Positions 40,434-51,302 of a stretch of DNA of 64,000 nt are shown piece after piece. The stretch is taken from NCBI GenBank assembly GCA_947579605.1, contig OX388328.1, positions 11,883,684 through 11,947,683 of the forward strand, in the 5' to 3' direction. The notes below the pieces were generated by a model, which searched no databases, was not told where the DNA came from, and saw only the letters and a list, made by a program, of their open reading frames with translations. This stretch comes from Athripsodes cinereus. Taxonomy: Eukaryota > Arthropoda > Insecta > Trichoptera > Leptoceridae. The stretch's first letter is position 1; every line of letters begins with the position of its first letter. The translations under genes and the position numbers were made by a program.

Positions 40434-40883
40434 GTTTAAAATGTCTTTTCACAATGTGAACACACAAACTCTAGATCATTTATCTTTTATTATCTATTAA
40501 TTTTTTTGGATTAAAAATTTCTTTGGCTTAGACCAGTGATTCCCAAAGTGGTCTATATCGACGAGGACCTGCAAGTGGTTCGTGTCACTACAAATATTTC
40601 ATTCATTATTTCCACGTGCCAAAACAATCGTAGTTTGTAGATGTAGAAATTAATTAATACATTTATGAATGTGTGTTTGCATATGAATATTTTTTTTATT
40701 GTGGTATTATTTGAATGTTTCTTGCTGTATTTTTCCATTTATAGTCAATAATTCCATTGTCTCAGAACAGATCATAATTATTATCTAGCGAGACAGTGTT
40801 TTTTCTTCATTGCATTTTGTATTTATTACTGTTATAATGTTGATGTTATAGTGAAAAAATAAAGCGATTACATTTTTTTTTTC
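40434..40883. other. Intergenic, nothing recognised
   Basis: CAGTGATTCCCAAAGTGGTC at 40532 resembles the end of another hAT-type MITE (CAGTGGTTCCCAA type), but no partner end was found. No gene. Confidence 0.35.
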
Positions 40884-41440
40884 ACTTCTCAGCATTATAC
40901 AACCAGATAAGTCTCCATATGATCAGTCATGGTCACACAAAAACTTAACAGTCTAATGCCGGGAAAAATTCACCTATCCAGATATACAGGATATCAAAGG
41001 ATTAGGCTCAAAACGCGGGTTCAAAATACCAGCATTGTGCCTGAAATATCTGTGTTCAAAAACTTTTTTACAATATTACAAATGTTTATTATAACAGATT
41101 TTTGAATTTTAATATACAAATTAACCGGTAAATCTAATTTTTGTAAATTATTTATTAAAGATTTCGGAGTTACCCCTGTAGCTGATATGACTAAAGGTAT
41201 TATATAAACGGATCTAGAATGCCAAATATTTTTTATTTCTCCTGCTAGTTCTGTATATTTACGTATTTTTTCTGCGACGGTTGTTTGTATATTATGTGTA
41301 TTTGGGACAGCGATATCTATTAGGTACGTTATTTTATTACGTTTATCTTGTAATACTAAATCGGGTCTATTATGATGATGTATTTGTCTATTATTATTTA
41401 AAATCTTGTATTTATTATTTATTATACTACTGTATACGAT
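40884..41440 (-). pseudogene. LINE ORF2 C-terminal relic (copy 2)
   Basis: Nearly identical to 5453-5940 over more than 450 bp, with a few substitutions and a 10-bp insertion (GTATTATATA near 41196). It ends where a family D tail begins. The minus strand retains LINE C-terminal coding pieces interrupted by stops. The low divergence between copies contrasts with the broken frame, so a defective master was probably amplified. Confidence 0.65.
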
Positions 41441-41850
41441 ACCCTCACGCCGTGTCCCAGGTGGGGTAGGCAGAGAGAACGCAACGCCAAATAGAACTAT
41501 CCTTATATACTTCCTTCGCTTCCTCTACATTCACACAGTTTCTCATACAAACACGCCTATTTCTCTTACTCAGTACGCACCCGTTCTTTAGATTTGATCC
41601 ATGTGCTCAAGCCACGTAGACCTTGGACGTCCGCGCTTCCTTACATCCCTTCTTGCAGATAGATACACCTTCATCTTAACTTGTTTACACGCATTCTATC
41701 CACAACACTCCTCTCGCATCCACTCATTCTTCACTCTATCTCGCAAAGTTTTACCGACCATTCTTTTTTGTGAACGCATCTCCACAGCATTTATTCCACT
41801 TTCGTCCCTCTTCAACCACGTCCAAGTTTCGCTTGCAAACATAATTGTTT
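41430..41850 (-). pseudogene. RTE-type LINE ORF2 C-terminal fragment (family D)
   Basis: Tail ATACCCTCACGCCGTGTCCC at the left, continuing through the RRACMRNCMNV region to FASETWTWLKRDESGINAVE at about 41823. An internal deletion removes the RMSG...RLFG segment seen in the 48925 copy, and the frame shifts once. Confidence 0.7.
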
Positions 41851-42607
41851 TACAAAGTGTTCGCACTTTGTTTTTAAGAAGAAAAAAAATAACCTCTATA
41901 CGATAAAACAAAATATCATTCACAAGATTATCACGAAAATGTCATATTAGTATATGTGTGTGTGTGAGGTGTATGTATTTATCTATATTCTATATGTTAT
42001 GTACACCTATATTATATGTACATATACACCGCAGCATCGTGTTAACCCTCAAAGTACCACAGAGACGAGGTGTCGGTATGTTCTGTCGCACTTACAGCCA
42101 ACGTGTCATGGATGGGGTCGTCAACATTTTTAGTAACAATTAATTTAAAGATAATAATAATGGAGGTACATTTTTATTACAATTTAAATGCGCATCGTGA
42201 AGTTTGATACGAAAGGAAAATTTATTGAATTATTTATTTATTTATTTATTTATTCAACGGCTTACGCCATTTACAAATATCAAAAAATAAACCAAAAAAT
42301 ATAAACACCTGCGCACTCATACAAATATACATACATAATAACACAACTATAATATAACTATACATAGGTACATTTTTATACATAGATTTATCTCTGAATT
42401 TGATGAAACCAAATTACGTTTTATACAAATAAATCAATTATACTTACATATTATCAAGTGATTGTGATAGTGTTTTTCTATATACCATTATAAAACGACA
42501 AATTATCTTATTTGATTCTGTTTTTCTTTTACATCTTGTCAAAATCCATCTTTTATAAAAAATATTATAAATGAAAACACTTATTTTGTACTTCCACTGT
42601 GTCTTTA
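41851..42607. other. No gene; ATTT microsatellite
   Basis: A TTATTTATTTATTTATTTATT run at 42230-42256 is followed by CAACGGCTTACGCC, a reversed element tail. Otherwise AT-rich, no gene. Confidence 0.4.
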
Positions 42608-42660
42608 TTGATCGCAAACCGGCCTTCAAGAGCTCATCGTCAGGCTTGCGTAAAGTAAAG
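42608..42660 (-). ncRNA. Hammerhead relic with deleted stem II
   Basis: Minus strand CTGACGATGAGCTCTTGAAG, GCCGGTTTGCG. Relative to 7659-7718, eight bases (one arm plus loop of stem II) are missing and GAAA has become GAAG. Clearly the same family, no longer functional. Confidence 0.5.
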
Positions 42661-42789
42661 AAATTATTAAAATTTATTGATCTTTTGTTCAAATGAATTA
42701 TGATATATGTTTTTTAATTATCTGTAATGACTCAACTAACCAAATTGCTTTTTGAAATATTCCGCATTGGCAAAAATATTGGCATAATG

Positions 42790-43030
42790 ATCCCATGGAG
42801 CACCCGGTAAAGAATTGGTCTCCCACTCTTCTGCGTAAGTTTTCGAGTGCCCTGTAAAAGGCAGGTGTTCGAAAAAAATAAGACATTTTAGATCTTAAAT
42901 TCAGCGATGAGGTTTGCCACCCATCCTGAATGTCTTGATTTTATATTGGCACGAAGAGGACAGTTTGCATGTTTCTTACATGCAGCTGATCTGCTGGCTA
43001 CCCCACTTGTGGGATATGCCGTGATGGTAT
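42790..43030 (-). repeat. Family E copy, well preserved
   Basis: Minus strand from CCATCACGGCATATCCCACA (43025) to GGGTGCTCCATGG (42793). Includes GGTAGCCAGCAGATCAGCTG, CATGCAAACTGTCC and GCAAACCTCATCGCTGAATT. One of the three best copies for defining the family. Confidence 0.75.
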
Positions 43031-43139
43031 AGTATAAAAATATTCAGCACGTGGCAATAAAAAAAGATAGTTATACTTAATATATTGATTTTTGTTTTAC
43101 TTTAGAAATATTATATGTGATACATATTAGAAATGTATT

Positions 43140-43570
43140 GGTACAAACAAGTCCTGCTTCTATGATACGGCTTTTAGCGTCGCAGGACCCGTCATTTGGA
43201 ACCGACTCTCCGAGGACCTCCGTAAAAACCAGCCGATAAATACGTTCAGGAGCAAGTTGAAGACATCGCTCTTCCTACATAGTTCCTCACTCCTTTGAGT
43301 TGGATGCTCCATTAAACGGCGCCAAATAAATCATCCAACATATATCTATCGTTTGCTGTTGTGTTTGTTGCTCGGTTGGACTTTTAAGAGTCTTTTGGTG
43401 CTCTTTGGATTTTCCCGGGTGCTTTGGGGTGTTAGGGTGGCCTAGACCTGCGGCTGACGCACAGATTAGCCAATTACGTCTGTAATAGGGTGCATCTTTG
43501 TTTATGTTGTTTTTCATTGTTGTATTTGATGTGCCTGTTCATGTATGCATGATTTGAGTAAATAAATAAA
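43140..43570 (+). pseudogene. CR1-group LINE ORF2 C-terminus plus 3-prime UTR
   Basis: The frame gives YDTAFSVAGPVIWNRLSED, LRKNQPINTFRSKLKTSLF, then a stop. The paralogue at 52855-53154 reads nearly the same. The 3-prime UTR contains AAACGGCGCCAAATAAATCA and ends in AAATAAATAAAAA near 43572. It is a 5-prime-truncated insertion. Confidence 0.7.
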
Positions 43571-44269
43571 AATTATCAAATTTTCGAAATTTTATATTTG
43601 TTGAGATCATTAAAATTACAAAGAGGTGCGTTGATTATATTGACAGATAAATAGAGTTAATTATTTTCTCCAACCAAATATTGTCGACATCTGAAAGCAA
43701 CTAATACCGTCTTAGTGTTGGCGTATACACACACAACATTTTGTATAGAAATTTCTTAAGAAGCATTTTAACAACATGTACATAGTAGAATGTACATACT
43801 TCTATTATTATTATTTGTATATATTTATTTATTTAGAATTAATGGTGTGAAAGTAATAAAAGTAGAATATACACGTCGTAGTAGTGGTAGTAGTAGTAGG
43901 TATTATTAAAACACGGCAGCGGTATTTAAAGGGTTAAAGGGATTACTTTCGTACTTTTGTTCGTGGCTTAAAATATTATATTATTCTTTATACAAAATGT
44001 AATTTTAATGTCGTGCGAAAGAAGAAAAGAAAATTACACGCTGTGTTTTGATGGGTTAATGAAACATGCTTTCCTTAGAAGTCTTTATATTTTAATAAAG
44101 ATCTTTATTTAAGAAGACTGGTAATTTTGTTTTGAATAGAAAAGGACTTCCACTGTTTTCTGCAGAGTTTTCAGTACTCTTCTGTGAATGATAAAAATAA
44201 TATCGTTAGTGGATACACGAAGCCCCTAATGTGAATTTATCGAGATTTTGCAGAACTTTAAAAAAAATT
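43571..44269. other. No gene; TAG microsatellite
   Basis: A GTAGTAGTGGTAGTAGTAGTA run lies at 43878-43900. No supported coding or repeat boundary. Confidence 0.4.
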
Positions 44270-44476
44270 GCTACTAGTAGTTGGCCAAAAAGAGCACTGT
44301 TCTTCCATCCGCAAGGGTTCCGTCAGCCCAGACGTCCCTCTTTCACAATACACCGTTCCTATAACAACGACATCAGAGCGCAGGGAATGTCGTGGGAAGA
44401 GGTGACGCGATTGGTAGAGAGACGCTCTGAATGGAGGAGGCTCGTTTTTGACCTGTGCTCCCGAGAGGAGCGTTGA
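44270..44476 (+). pseudogene. LINE ORF2 C-terminal fragment (third RTE-like type)
   Basis: Codons for RSYNNDIRAQGMSWEEVTRL, then ERRSEWRRLVFDLCSREER, TGA, match the conserved end of RTE-like ORF2 proteins (GxSWEEA...DRxEWR). It ends with an ATGAATGAAATGAATGAAC microsatellite, the usual LINE tail. Confidence 0.6.
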
Positions 44477-44509
44477 GGGCGATGAATGAAATGAATGAAC
44501 TATACTATT

Positions 44510-44610
44510 ATACCATCACTGTTATACCTATCCCATAAGTGGGGTAGCCAGCGAATTAACTGCATGTAATAGACATACTGGTTGTCCTCTCTTACGTGGT
44601 AGGATCGGAG
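44510..44610 (+). repeat. Family E, 5-prime scrap
   Basis: ATACCATCACTGTTATACCT, CCCATAAGTGGGGTAGCCAG and a CTGCATGTAATAGACATA tract. Only the first 100 bp of the family is present. Confidence 0.5.
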
Positions 44611-44854
44611 ATATCAATACTGACTTAGTGTTACTGATGGACTTGAGAGTCGAAATCGTCTTAAGCTACGGATAAATAGGCTACTGAAATATCCGGAAAA
44701 GATGTGATTTGTTGGGTTGGCTGGAAGAAATTACATAATTTGCGATTAGCCCGCCTTTTGTACTGTAGAAATGTACTTGTTTACTGCATATTTGGATACC
44801 AGTAAAATTTTATTTACTTGTTTATTTATTATTTCAACAAATATATATTTTTTG

Positions 44855-44986
44855 TCTTCCTCTACATTCATTTAGTTTCTAATAGATTCAAGATGCAGAT
44901 TTCTCTAACTCACCACGTGATATTCCTTGAGAATTTAATCCTCATAGTTCTAGGACGTCCGCACTTTCTCACACCCTCATTCATTC
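44855..44986 (-). pseudogene. Family D LINE fragment (piggyBac target)
   Basis: TTCCTCTACATTCATTTAGT, CTCTAACTCACCACG and CTAGGACGTCCGCAC follow the family D order on the minus strand. The segment stops exactly at the TTAA into which the piggyBac relic inserted. Confidence 0.55.
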
Positions 44987-44990
44987 TTAA

Positions 44991-45979
44991 CCCTAGAGTG
45001 CTCGCGCTATGAGCATTTTGCCGCCCGCAGCAAAAAAATCGTAATATTTTTTAAATGATTCATTTGTCGCGGTCAAGAGTCTTAGAAGCTGGCCCCCTGT
45101 ATTTCACCGCTTTGTCTTAGTAATTTAAAGAAAATCGGTGGATGGGTGACTGTAGGAGCCATCAGTTGTTGTCGGTGTGTCGCGTTTGGCGGCAAATTGC
45201 TAACTGCGCGACTACTCACGTAAGTAAAATTCGTGTGTCTGTTTTTTTTTAAATAGTTGAAATATTATTGATTTTCATTTCATATAATGTTGTTTCATTT
45301 GAATATCGTAATAATATTGATATTAAGTTTGTTTTGATTAATCATTTGGGTTTTATTTATTAGTTTATTTTAGATCTTTTTAGGTAAGCAACGGGCGAAG
45401 TATACCTACGGAATGATTAAGAAAAACACACAAATAGTTTAGTGGTTGGAAGAGTGGTCTGGTTTTGAAGAAGCTGGTGAATAGCTGAGAATCCAAATCA
45501 CCCAATTTGTTCTATCGGAACATAAAAAAATATATTCAGGTGTACCTATGTGCAGTATGTCCATCCAGGAAAAATAGAAGGACAAAAAAGGGTGCAATAG
45601 ATGCGCAAAGTTACTGTGCAACGAACATTATATATATGTACATGTGTTAGGACTGTTTTGCTGAAATACATGTCGAAGATGATGAAAACGTATAACTTTG
45701 TTATCAATTTTAATTTTTCTTTTTTTTAATTTAGATTAAGATGAAAATGTTGTTGAACTTCAAGAATTTTTACCAAAGTATATTTTTTTTATAATACTAA
45801 ATATTAATATTTAATAAATGTTACTTTTTCTGATGGTTTATGTTTTATTCTATCCATTAAAAATCATTGCAAATGTGTTTAACCATTATTTGCAAAAAAA
45901 AAATCAATTTAAGTATGGGCGGCAAAATGCTCCCCACGCGAGCACTCACGTTTCACGGGAAGGCGCGACTACTCTAGGG
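44991..45979 (+). mobile_element. piggyBac-type element, decayed
   Basis: TTAA flanks both ends (44987-44990 and 45980-45983). Left end CCCTAGAGTGCTCGCGC; right end reverse-complemented CCCTAGAGTAGTCGCGC. After spacers of different length both ends have an inner inverted repeat GAGCATTTTGCCGCCC, the split terminal/subterminal layout known in piggyBac. The interior keeps the C-terminal cysteine-rich domain of a transposase in frame-shifted form (45540-45655). TTAA target plus CCC ends are diagnostic. Confidence 0.9.
45540..45655 (+). pseudogene. piggyBac transposase C-terminal Cys-rich domain, frameshifted
   Basis: Codons read VYLCAVCPSRKNRRTKK in one frame and then, after a one-base shift within the AAAAAA tract at about 45575, KGCNRCAKLLCNEHY. 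The order C-X2-C, basic stretch, C-X2-C, LC-X2-H is that of the DNA-binding cysteine-rich tail of piggyBac transposases. The DDD catalytic core upstream has been lost. Confidence 0.7.
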
Positions 45980-46238
45980 TTAAGATAGATAGTCTAAAAT
46001 ATATAAAGATAATCAGCGGTATTCACTTTAAACTTTTTCAGACGCTCGAATATGTTTTACAAGAATGTATGACTAGGCATTTTATCATAAATTTTATTGC
46101 AATATAATGTCATATTATTATTACTTTTATCGTATGTAACAAAACAATACAACGTTTTACATATATCTATTATCTGCGTATCAGATCGAAACTACACCAT
46201 GTCGCATTTTGGCAAAAGTGACTTATAAACGATATGGT

Positions 46239-46447
46239 CCAGAGGCCTGAGTCAACAACACACTATCGCGTCACGTTCCCGCTCCGCTAGCATTCGGGTG
46301 CAGACGATGGTACGCCAAAGTGTTAATTTTCGTAACTATTGTGTATCTTAGCAACGAAATTGACACTTGCTTGCAACATCGTCTGCACCCGAACGCTAGC
46401 GGAGCGGGAACGTGAGACGAAAGTGTGTTGTTGACTCAGGCCTCTGG
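46239..46447. mobile_element. MITE family C, best copy
   Basis: 209 bp with perfect terminal repeats: CCAGAGGCCTGAGTCAACAA at the left and TTGTTGACTCAGGCCTCTGG at the right. Inside, GCAGACGATG pairs with CATCGTCTGC, and GTGTTAATTTTCGTA pairs loosely with ACGAAATTGACAC, so the whole element folds into a hairpin. Other copies: 4553, 12797, 15484, 37071. No target duplication could be fixed. Confidence 0.8.
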
Positions 46448-46619
46448 TCTGTAGTAGCCTGATGGTAGAATCTCGAATTTTTAATCGAGAATCTCGAATT
46501 TGATTCCACCCGCTTTTCACTTCCTCCATCTTTACGGTACAAGTCATTCAAGATGGATGGCAAATCTTATAGGTATTATTGCTGTATTTCAGATGTAATA
46601 TGTTTACTTTTTCGGCTTT
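46448..46619. other. Unassigned spacer
   Basis: A TCTCGAATTTTTAATCGAGA palindrome lies at 46471-46490. No gene. Confidence 0.35.
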
Positions 46620-46862
46620 GTACTATACCATCACGGCATATCCCACAAATGGGGTAGCCAGCAGACCAGCTGCATGTAAGAAACATGCAAACTGTCCTCT
46701 CCGTGCCAATATAAAATCAAGACATTCAGGATGGGTGGCAAACCTCATCGCTGAATTTAAGATGTAAAATGTCTTAATTTTTTCGAACACCTGCCTTTTA
46801 CAGGACACTCGAAAACTTACGCAGAAGAGTGGGAGACCAATTCTTTACCGGGTGCTTCGGCT
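46620..46862 (+). repeat. Family E, reference-quality copy
   Basis: Runs from ATACCATCACGGCATATCCC through GGTAGCCAGCAGACCAGCTG, ACATGCAAACTGTCCTCTCC, CAAGACATTCAGGATGGGTG, GCTGAATTTAAGATGTAAAA and TTTACAGGACACTCGAAAAC to ACCGGGTGCT. On the opposite strand an open frame of about 60 codons (ending GYAVMV) recurs in several copies, which hints that the unit derives from a LINE 3-prime coding end. Confidence 0.75.
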
Positions 46863-47018
46863 TTGTCTTTATCTTAAATCCAAATTTTTAACAAAAATTA
46901 ATAAAATAACTTTTATAATAGCAAATAATATGACGGATTTATTGCCTTTTTAAAAAAGCTTTGTTGTTTTGGTTGCGCTCTTTTTGGTATTATATTCATC
47001 TACCTTGAAAACGTGTAT

Positions 47019-47720
47019 GATACTCATAGATAAAAATATGATGTCAATTTAAAACGCAAAATATCCACAGATAAAAATATGGTGTTAATTGAAAACTTCT
47101 GTGATATCCACAGATAAAATATGGTGTCAATTGAAAACTTCTATGATATCCACAGATAAAATATGATGTCAATTGAAAACTTCTATGATATTCATAGATA
47201 GTAATATGTTATCAATTAAAAACTAACTATGATATCTACACATAAAAACCACAGAATTCCATACAAAACCTAGAACCCTGACTCGTTTACAAAAGTGAGG
47301 CAAAAATCTGAATGAATTTTGATAGAACGGTTGGCGAATGCGTGTGGTGTTTCCTACATTTTATGAACTATTTCTCGCATTTGCATAAAATTTCATTTAT
47401 ACAAACGTCATTGAACATTTTTTGAAGTTCTTGTTGATGTTTTTAGCGATTTACCACACTTCCTTTCGCCAACTGTTCTGTCAAAAGTGCCAAAAAATGG
47501 TGCCTCACTTTACTGCAATGAAAATACATACGAGTGCTCCATCTAGGTATTATAAATAAAAATCTATGATAAAAACATAATTCCTTCAAAACTTCTATGA
47601 TATCCACAGATAAAAATATGATGTTAAATGAAAACTTCCATGATATCCACAGATAAAAAATATGATGTCAATTGAAAACGTGTATAATATCCACAGCTAA
47701 AAATACCATGCCAATTACTT
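47019..47720. repeat. 42-bp minisatellite interrupted by an insertion
   Basis: Units of the form GATATCCACAGATAAAATAT plus GGTGTCAATTGAAAACTTCT start at 47019, 47061, 47103, 47145, 47187 and 47231, i.e. a period of 42 bp, and again at 47599, 47642 and 47686. About 350 bp of unrelated sequence (47243-47590) separates the two halves. Confidence 0.85.
47243..47590. mobile_element. Probable MITE inside the minisatellite
   Basis: Inverted repeats AAGTGAGGCA (47293-47302) and TGCCTCACTT (47501-47510), plus a looser inner pair around GAACGGTTGGCGAA and TTCGCCAACTGTTC, enclose AT-rich non-coding sequence. The exact ends and the target duplication are not resolved. Confidence 0.5.
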
Positions 47721-47779
47721 GATATCATGTATGTAACTTAAAACATTTTTGATAATAATTTCGGGTTACACAAACAGGA

Positions 47780-47910
47780 AGACTAATGAGTCGACAAAGT
47801 GCCTTTTGAGTCACGACGTTCCGTGTTCGATTCTCAACCAGGCAAATAAAAAAATGCCTTCTTTCAAATATTGTCTTGGGTATGAGTGTTACATGTACAT
47901 AATATTATCG
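47780..47910 (+). repeat. SINE-1 copy, truncated
   Basis: Retains the second half of the tRNA head (TTTTGAGTCACGACGTTCCG, B box GTTCGATTC) and the body CTTGGGTATGAGTGTTACAT, then stops. Truncated at both ends relative to 15228-15478. Confidence 0.65.
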
Positions 47911-48924
47911 ACTATCCAATTCCATTAACCGACAGCTCGAAATTAACGTTTCGTAACATAGTGTAATATTGCTCCGACATACAAATCTACAATCTACTAT
48001 GATACCTAAGTTGGCCACGACATTCTATTTTACTATACATAATATTATTATTTATATATAAAGATATAATAAGGGTGTAAAGTTACCCCCACGATGACAA
48101 AAGACTACTGCTAGTCTTACTCCTTACAATATGCTCTTCTTCTCCTTACATACATACTGCAAGATAATTATAATATTATTATAAAGCTGAAACAAATGAA
48201 CATCATCTAGTTTAATACATTATAAAAATGTTGTGTGTTTTTTTATGGTATTTTAGTCTTACATTTAAACCAAAATGTAACCTTGTTTTTGGATGGAAAT
48301 GTGTCAAAATGATGAAAATATCGTAATCAAATGAATCATCATATTGAAACTGGAATTTTATGTTTTTTTTTTCCTTCACTGTACATTGGTTACAATACTT
48401 CAAATCAATAATAATAATAACTAGACTATTTATAGTGCGCCGTTTTGTGGAATATATTCACTTCAAGGGCGCATCCTAAAATATCGTGTTTATACCTATG
48501 ATTGAAGCCTGATACATACAATACAAAATATCAGTTATACAATTCAATATATTCAAGCTAGAATGCGATGTCTTCCAACTTATCCGGATTTAACCAATCA
48601 GTCATCTTGATTGGAGAACTTTGTTTAAACGATGTTTAATTGTACAAAATTTAATCGGAAGAAGTGAAAAGGTGTCATCACATATTAAAGGATTTATTGT
48701 TTTTATATTTTCTTGTTAAGGAGGCCACACAGAGCTCACTTCACGGGGCCTTACAAATGGCATAGGATCGATCGCTCAACATGGAGACAGATGGTTTACA
48801 GAACGAGGCATGATGGTCACGATCCTCAGGATTGAGGGACCGACACAGATGATGATGATGACGATATTTTCTTGTGAAATATAAATCCAGGCAATTCTTC
48901 TGTTGGATTTGGTACTAGGTTAAT
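47911..48924. other. No gene; family B and G scraps
   Basis: Positions 48365-48600 match family G (CACTGTACATTGGTTACAAT, GCGCCGTTTTGTGGAATAT). Positions 48610-48680 match an arm of foldback B (ATTTAATCGGAAGAAGTGAA). GATGATGATGATGACGAT lies at 48848-48866. Nothing coding. Confidence 0.45.
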
Positions 48925-49390
48925 ATACTATACTATACCCTCACGCCGTGTCCCAAGTGGGGTAGGCAGAGAGAACGGAACGCCAAACAGATCTATCTTT
49001 ACACACTTCCTTCGCTTCCTCCACATTCATACAGTTTCTCATACACGCACGTCGGTTCCTCTTACTCAACACGCGGCCGTCCTTAAGAATTTGATCCACG
49101 TGATCAAGCCACGTGGTTCTCGGACGCCCGCGTTTCCTCACACCCTTTCTTTCAGATAAGTATATCCTCTTTGTCATTCTTACCTCGTTCATTCGTTCAA
49201 CATGCCCAAACAACCGTAGTATATTCACGCGCATTCTGTCCACAACACTCTTCTTGCATCCGCTCATTCTTCTAATATCCTCATTCTTCACTCTATCACG
49301 CAGCGTTTTACCAACCATTCTTCTCAACGATCGCATCTCTACTGCATTTATTCCACTTTCGTCCTTCTTCAAGCACGTCCATGTCTCGCT
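48925..49390 (-). pseudogene. RTE-type LINE ORF2 C-terminus (family D), best copy
   Basis: 143 or more codons are open on the minus strand to TGA at 48941. Blocks are KKDESGINAVEMRSLRRMVG, KTLRDRVKNEDIRRMSGCKK, LRLFGHVERMNEVRMTKRIY, RKRGRPRTTWLDHVDQILKD, GRVLSKRNRRACMRNCMNV and SVWRSVLSAYPTWDTA. This is the post-RT C-terminal domain of RTE-like elements; the reverse transcriptase is missing. The tail GAGGGTATAGTATAGTATAT closes the element. An intact frame of this length points to recent truncation and makes it the best reference for the dozen family D pieces in the window. Confidence 0.82.
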
Positions 49391-50261
49391 TGCATACGTT
49401 CGCTTGGTACTAGGTTCTGGTTTCTTATTGACGATAATGTCCAGATTTCTCTTTACCTATCTTCAGTTCTACGTAATCGAAATCGAACATTTCTATTAGT
49501 AGAACCCAAAAACTAACTGAACATTTCTCTCCTATTTTTCATATAATTATATTTCATAGCATTCGACTTTTTAAGAAAATGAAGCTATCTTTATAAAAAT
49601 CGACACAAAAACCATTTTTCTACATATTCAGTTAAAAAAAAAAGTATTTTTTGAATTGTCCATCTTCATCTCTAAACTATTAGTTTCATCCTTTTGATTT
49701 TGCAAATTATAAAATATTGTTTTTGAGTTACAATAAAGTTTAATTTATTAAATACACCAGGCGTGATTCGTTTTTTGTTCATGCTAGTTTCAACAATCTC
49801 ACGCTAAGAAGATCTAGATGCGTGAAGATGCTAAGGTCAGTTTTGCATCCATAAATTACATGGAAAAATCTCAGCACTTAGTTGCACACGGAATGAGAAG
49901 CTACTGAGAAACAAGGAGAATGAGTAGTTGTATAATAATATGGATATATAATAGAAGCACTTGAAGTATCTTTGCAAAGTAAAGTTGCTTCCTTAATAAT
50001 GATAAAATATATAATACTAGCTATTTACTCGGTGACTTTGATCAAAAACTAACAAATAAGCAAATCCAGCATTGAAAAAATCTCAAGGAACAATTTATTA
50101 TTTAGATCGGTCGTATTTTGAGAATTTTATAATATTTGACCTAAAAGTGAACATTATAATATAATATCTTAAAAATCTTTCACAGATCACTGGGTCTTTT
50201 ATTATTATAATACATGAATTGACCAATCCGTTAAAATGTTATGGTAATATCTATATGTCTT
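49391..50261. other. Intergenic, nothing recognised
   Basis: AT-rich, no supported gene or repeat structure. Confidence 0.35.
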
Positions 50262-50555
50262 TCTTCGTAGACAGAGAGAACGGAACGTCATATAGATCTG
50301 TCCTTAAATACGTTTTTCGCTTATTCTACATTCGTGTAATTTATCATGCACGTACGTAGATTTCTCTTTCTTACACATGGTTGTCTTTGAGATTTTGACC
50401 ACGTCATCAAGCCACACAGTTTTCGGACGTCCGCGCCTGTTCACACCCCTTCTCTCAGACGACAAGTACATCCATTCGTTCACATTTCCAAACCATCGTA
50501 ATTTATTTACACACATTCTATCTTCAACACTCCTTTTGCATCCGCTCATTATTTT
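50262..50555 (-). pseudogene. Family D LINE fragment, decayed
   Basis: Minus-strand codons give MSGCKRSVEDRMCVNKLRWF, then RRGRPKTVWLDDVVKI and frame breaks before the tail (CAGAGAGAACGGAACGTCAT). More diverged than 48925-49390. Confidence 0.65.
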
Positions 50556-51044
50556 AATATCAATGTGTCAGTACACACGTAGTGGAATTCAATAGTAAAA
50601 AAACTGAAACAAGCGTCTCTTCGATCAAAAGATTCATAATGACCTGATAAGTGTAAAGACGTTTCTCTCGTAATCAATAATTTGAAATTGAAAGAAACGC
50701 TTGAAATATCTTGTTCTGTGAACATACACACATTTGTCCATATTCTATAGATATATTTTTATATATTAAGATTACGTCCGTAATATTATCATCATTTTAG
50801 AGTTTGTTGTTGCATCCAGGAGTTAGTTAGCTAGTATAAACGTCAGGAAGAAAATAATTAATAGCCCTCCACTTTACCTGTTCTAGCAAGCATGATTAGG
50901 TTAGCTGGAAGAAATTACAAACCATTTCTCTGCTTTACACCTAATATAAGTATCATCTTCTTTCTGAGCCCTGTCAGGTCCCCCCGTTGACATGGCGATC
51001 ATCATGGCTTTATTTTATGTATTTATTCCACTACCTACTACTAC
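50556..51044. other. Intergenic, nothing recognised
   Basis: GGTTAGCTGGAAGAAATTAC at 50899 is the family G boundary motif. No gene. Confidence 0.35.
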
Positions 51045-51302
51045 TATACCATCACGACATAATAAATCCTACAAGTAGCGTAGCCAATAGACCAGCTACA
51101 TATAAAAAAACATGCAAGCTGAACTCTCCGTTCCAATAAAATTATTAAGGCATTCAGGATGTACGGGAAACCTCATCACTACAGAATTTAAGATTTAAAA
51201 TCTCTTTGTTTTTTCGAAAATCTGCTGTCTTTCACAGTAGGAGGCTTGAAAACTTACGGAAAAGAGTGGGAGAAAAGAGTCTTTGCCGGGTGCTTCATGG
51301 GG
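51045..51302 (+). repeat. Family E copy, diverged
   Basis: ATACCATCACGACATAATAA, GTAGCCAATAGACCAGCTAC, CATGCAAGCTGAACTCTCCG, CACTACAGAATTTAAGATTT and GGGTGCTTCATGG follow the family order with many substitutions. Confidence 0.65.

Noticed and set aside
40532..40560. Second hAT MITE starting CAGTGATTCCCAAAG
   Set aside because: No matching inverted end or target duplication found nearby.
47019..47720. CRISPR-like array
   Set aside because: Units are contiguous 42-bp repeats without unique spacers and the window is eukaryotic; it is a minisatellite.
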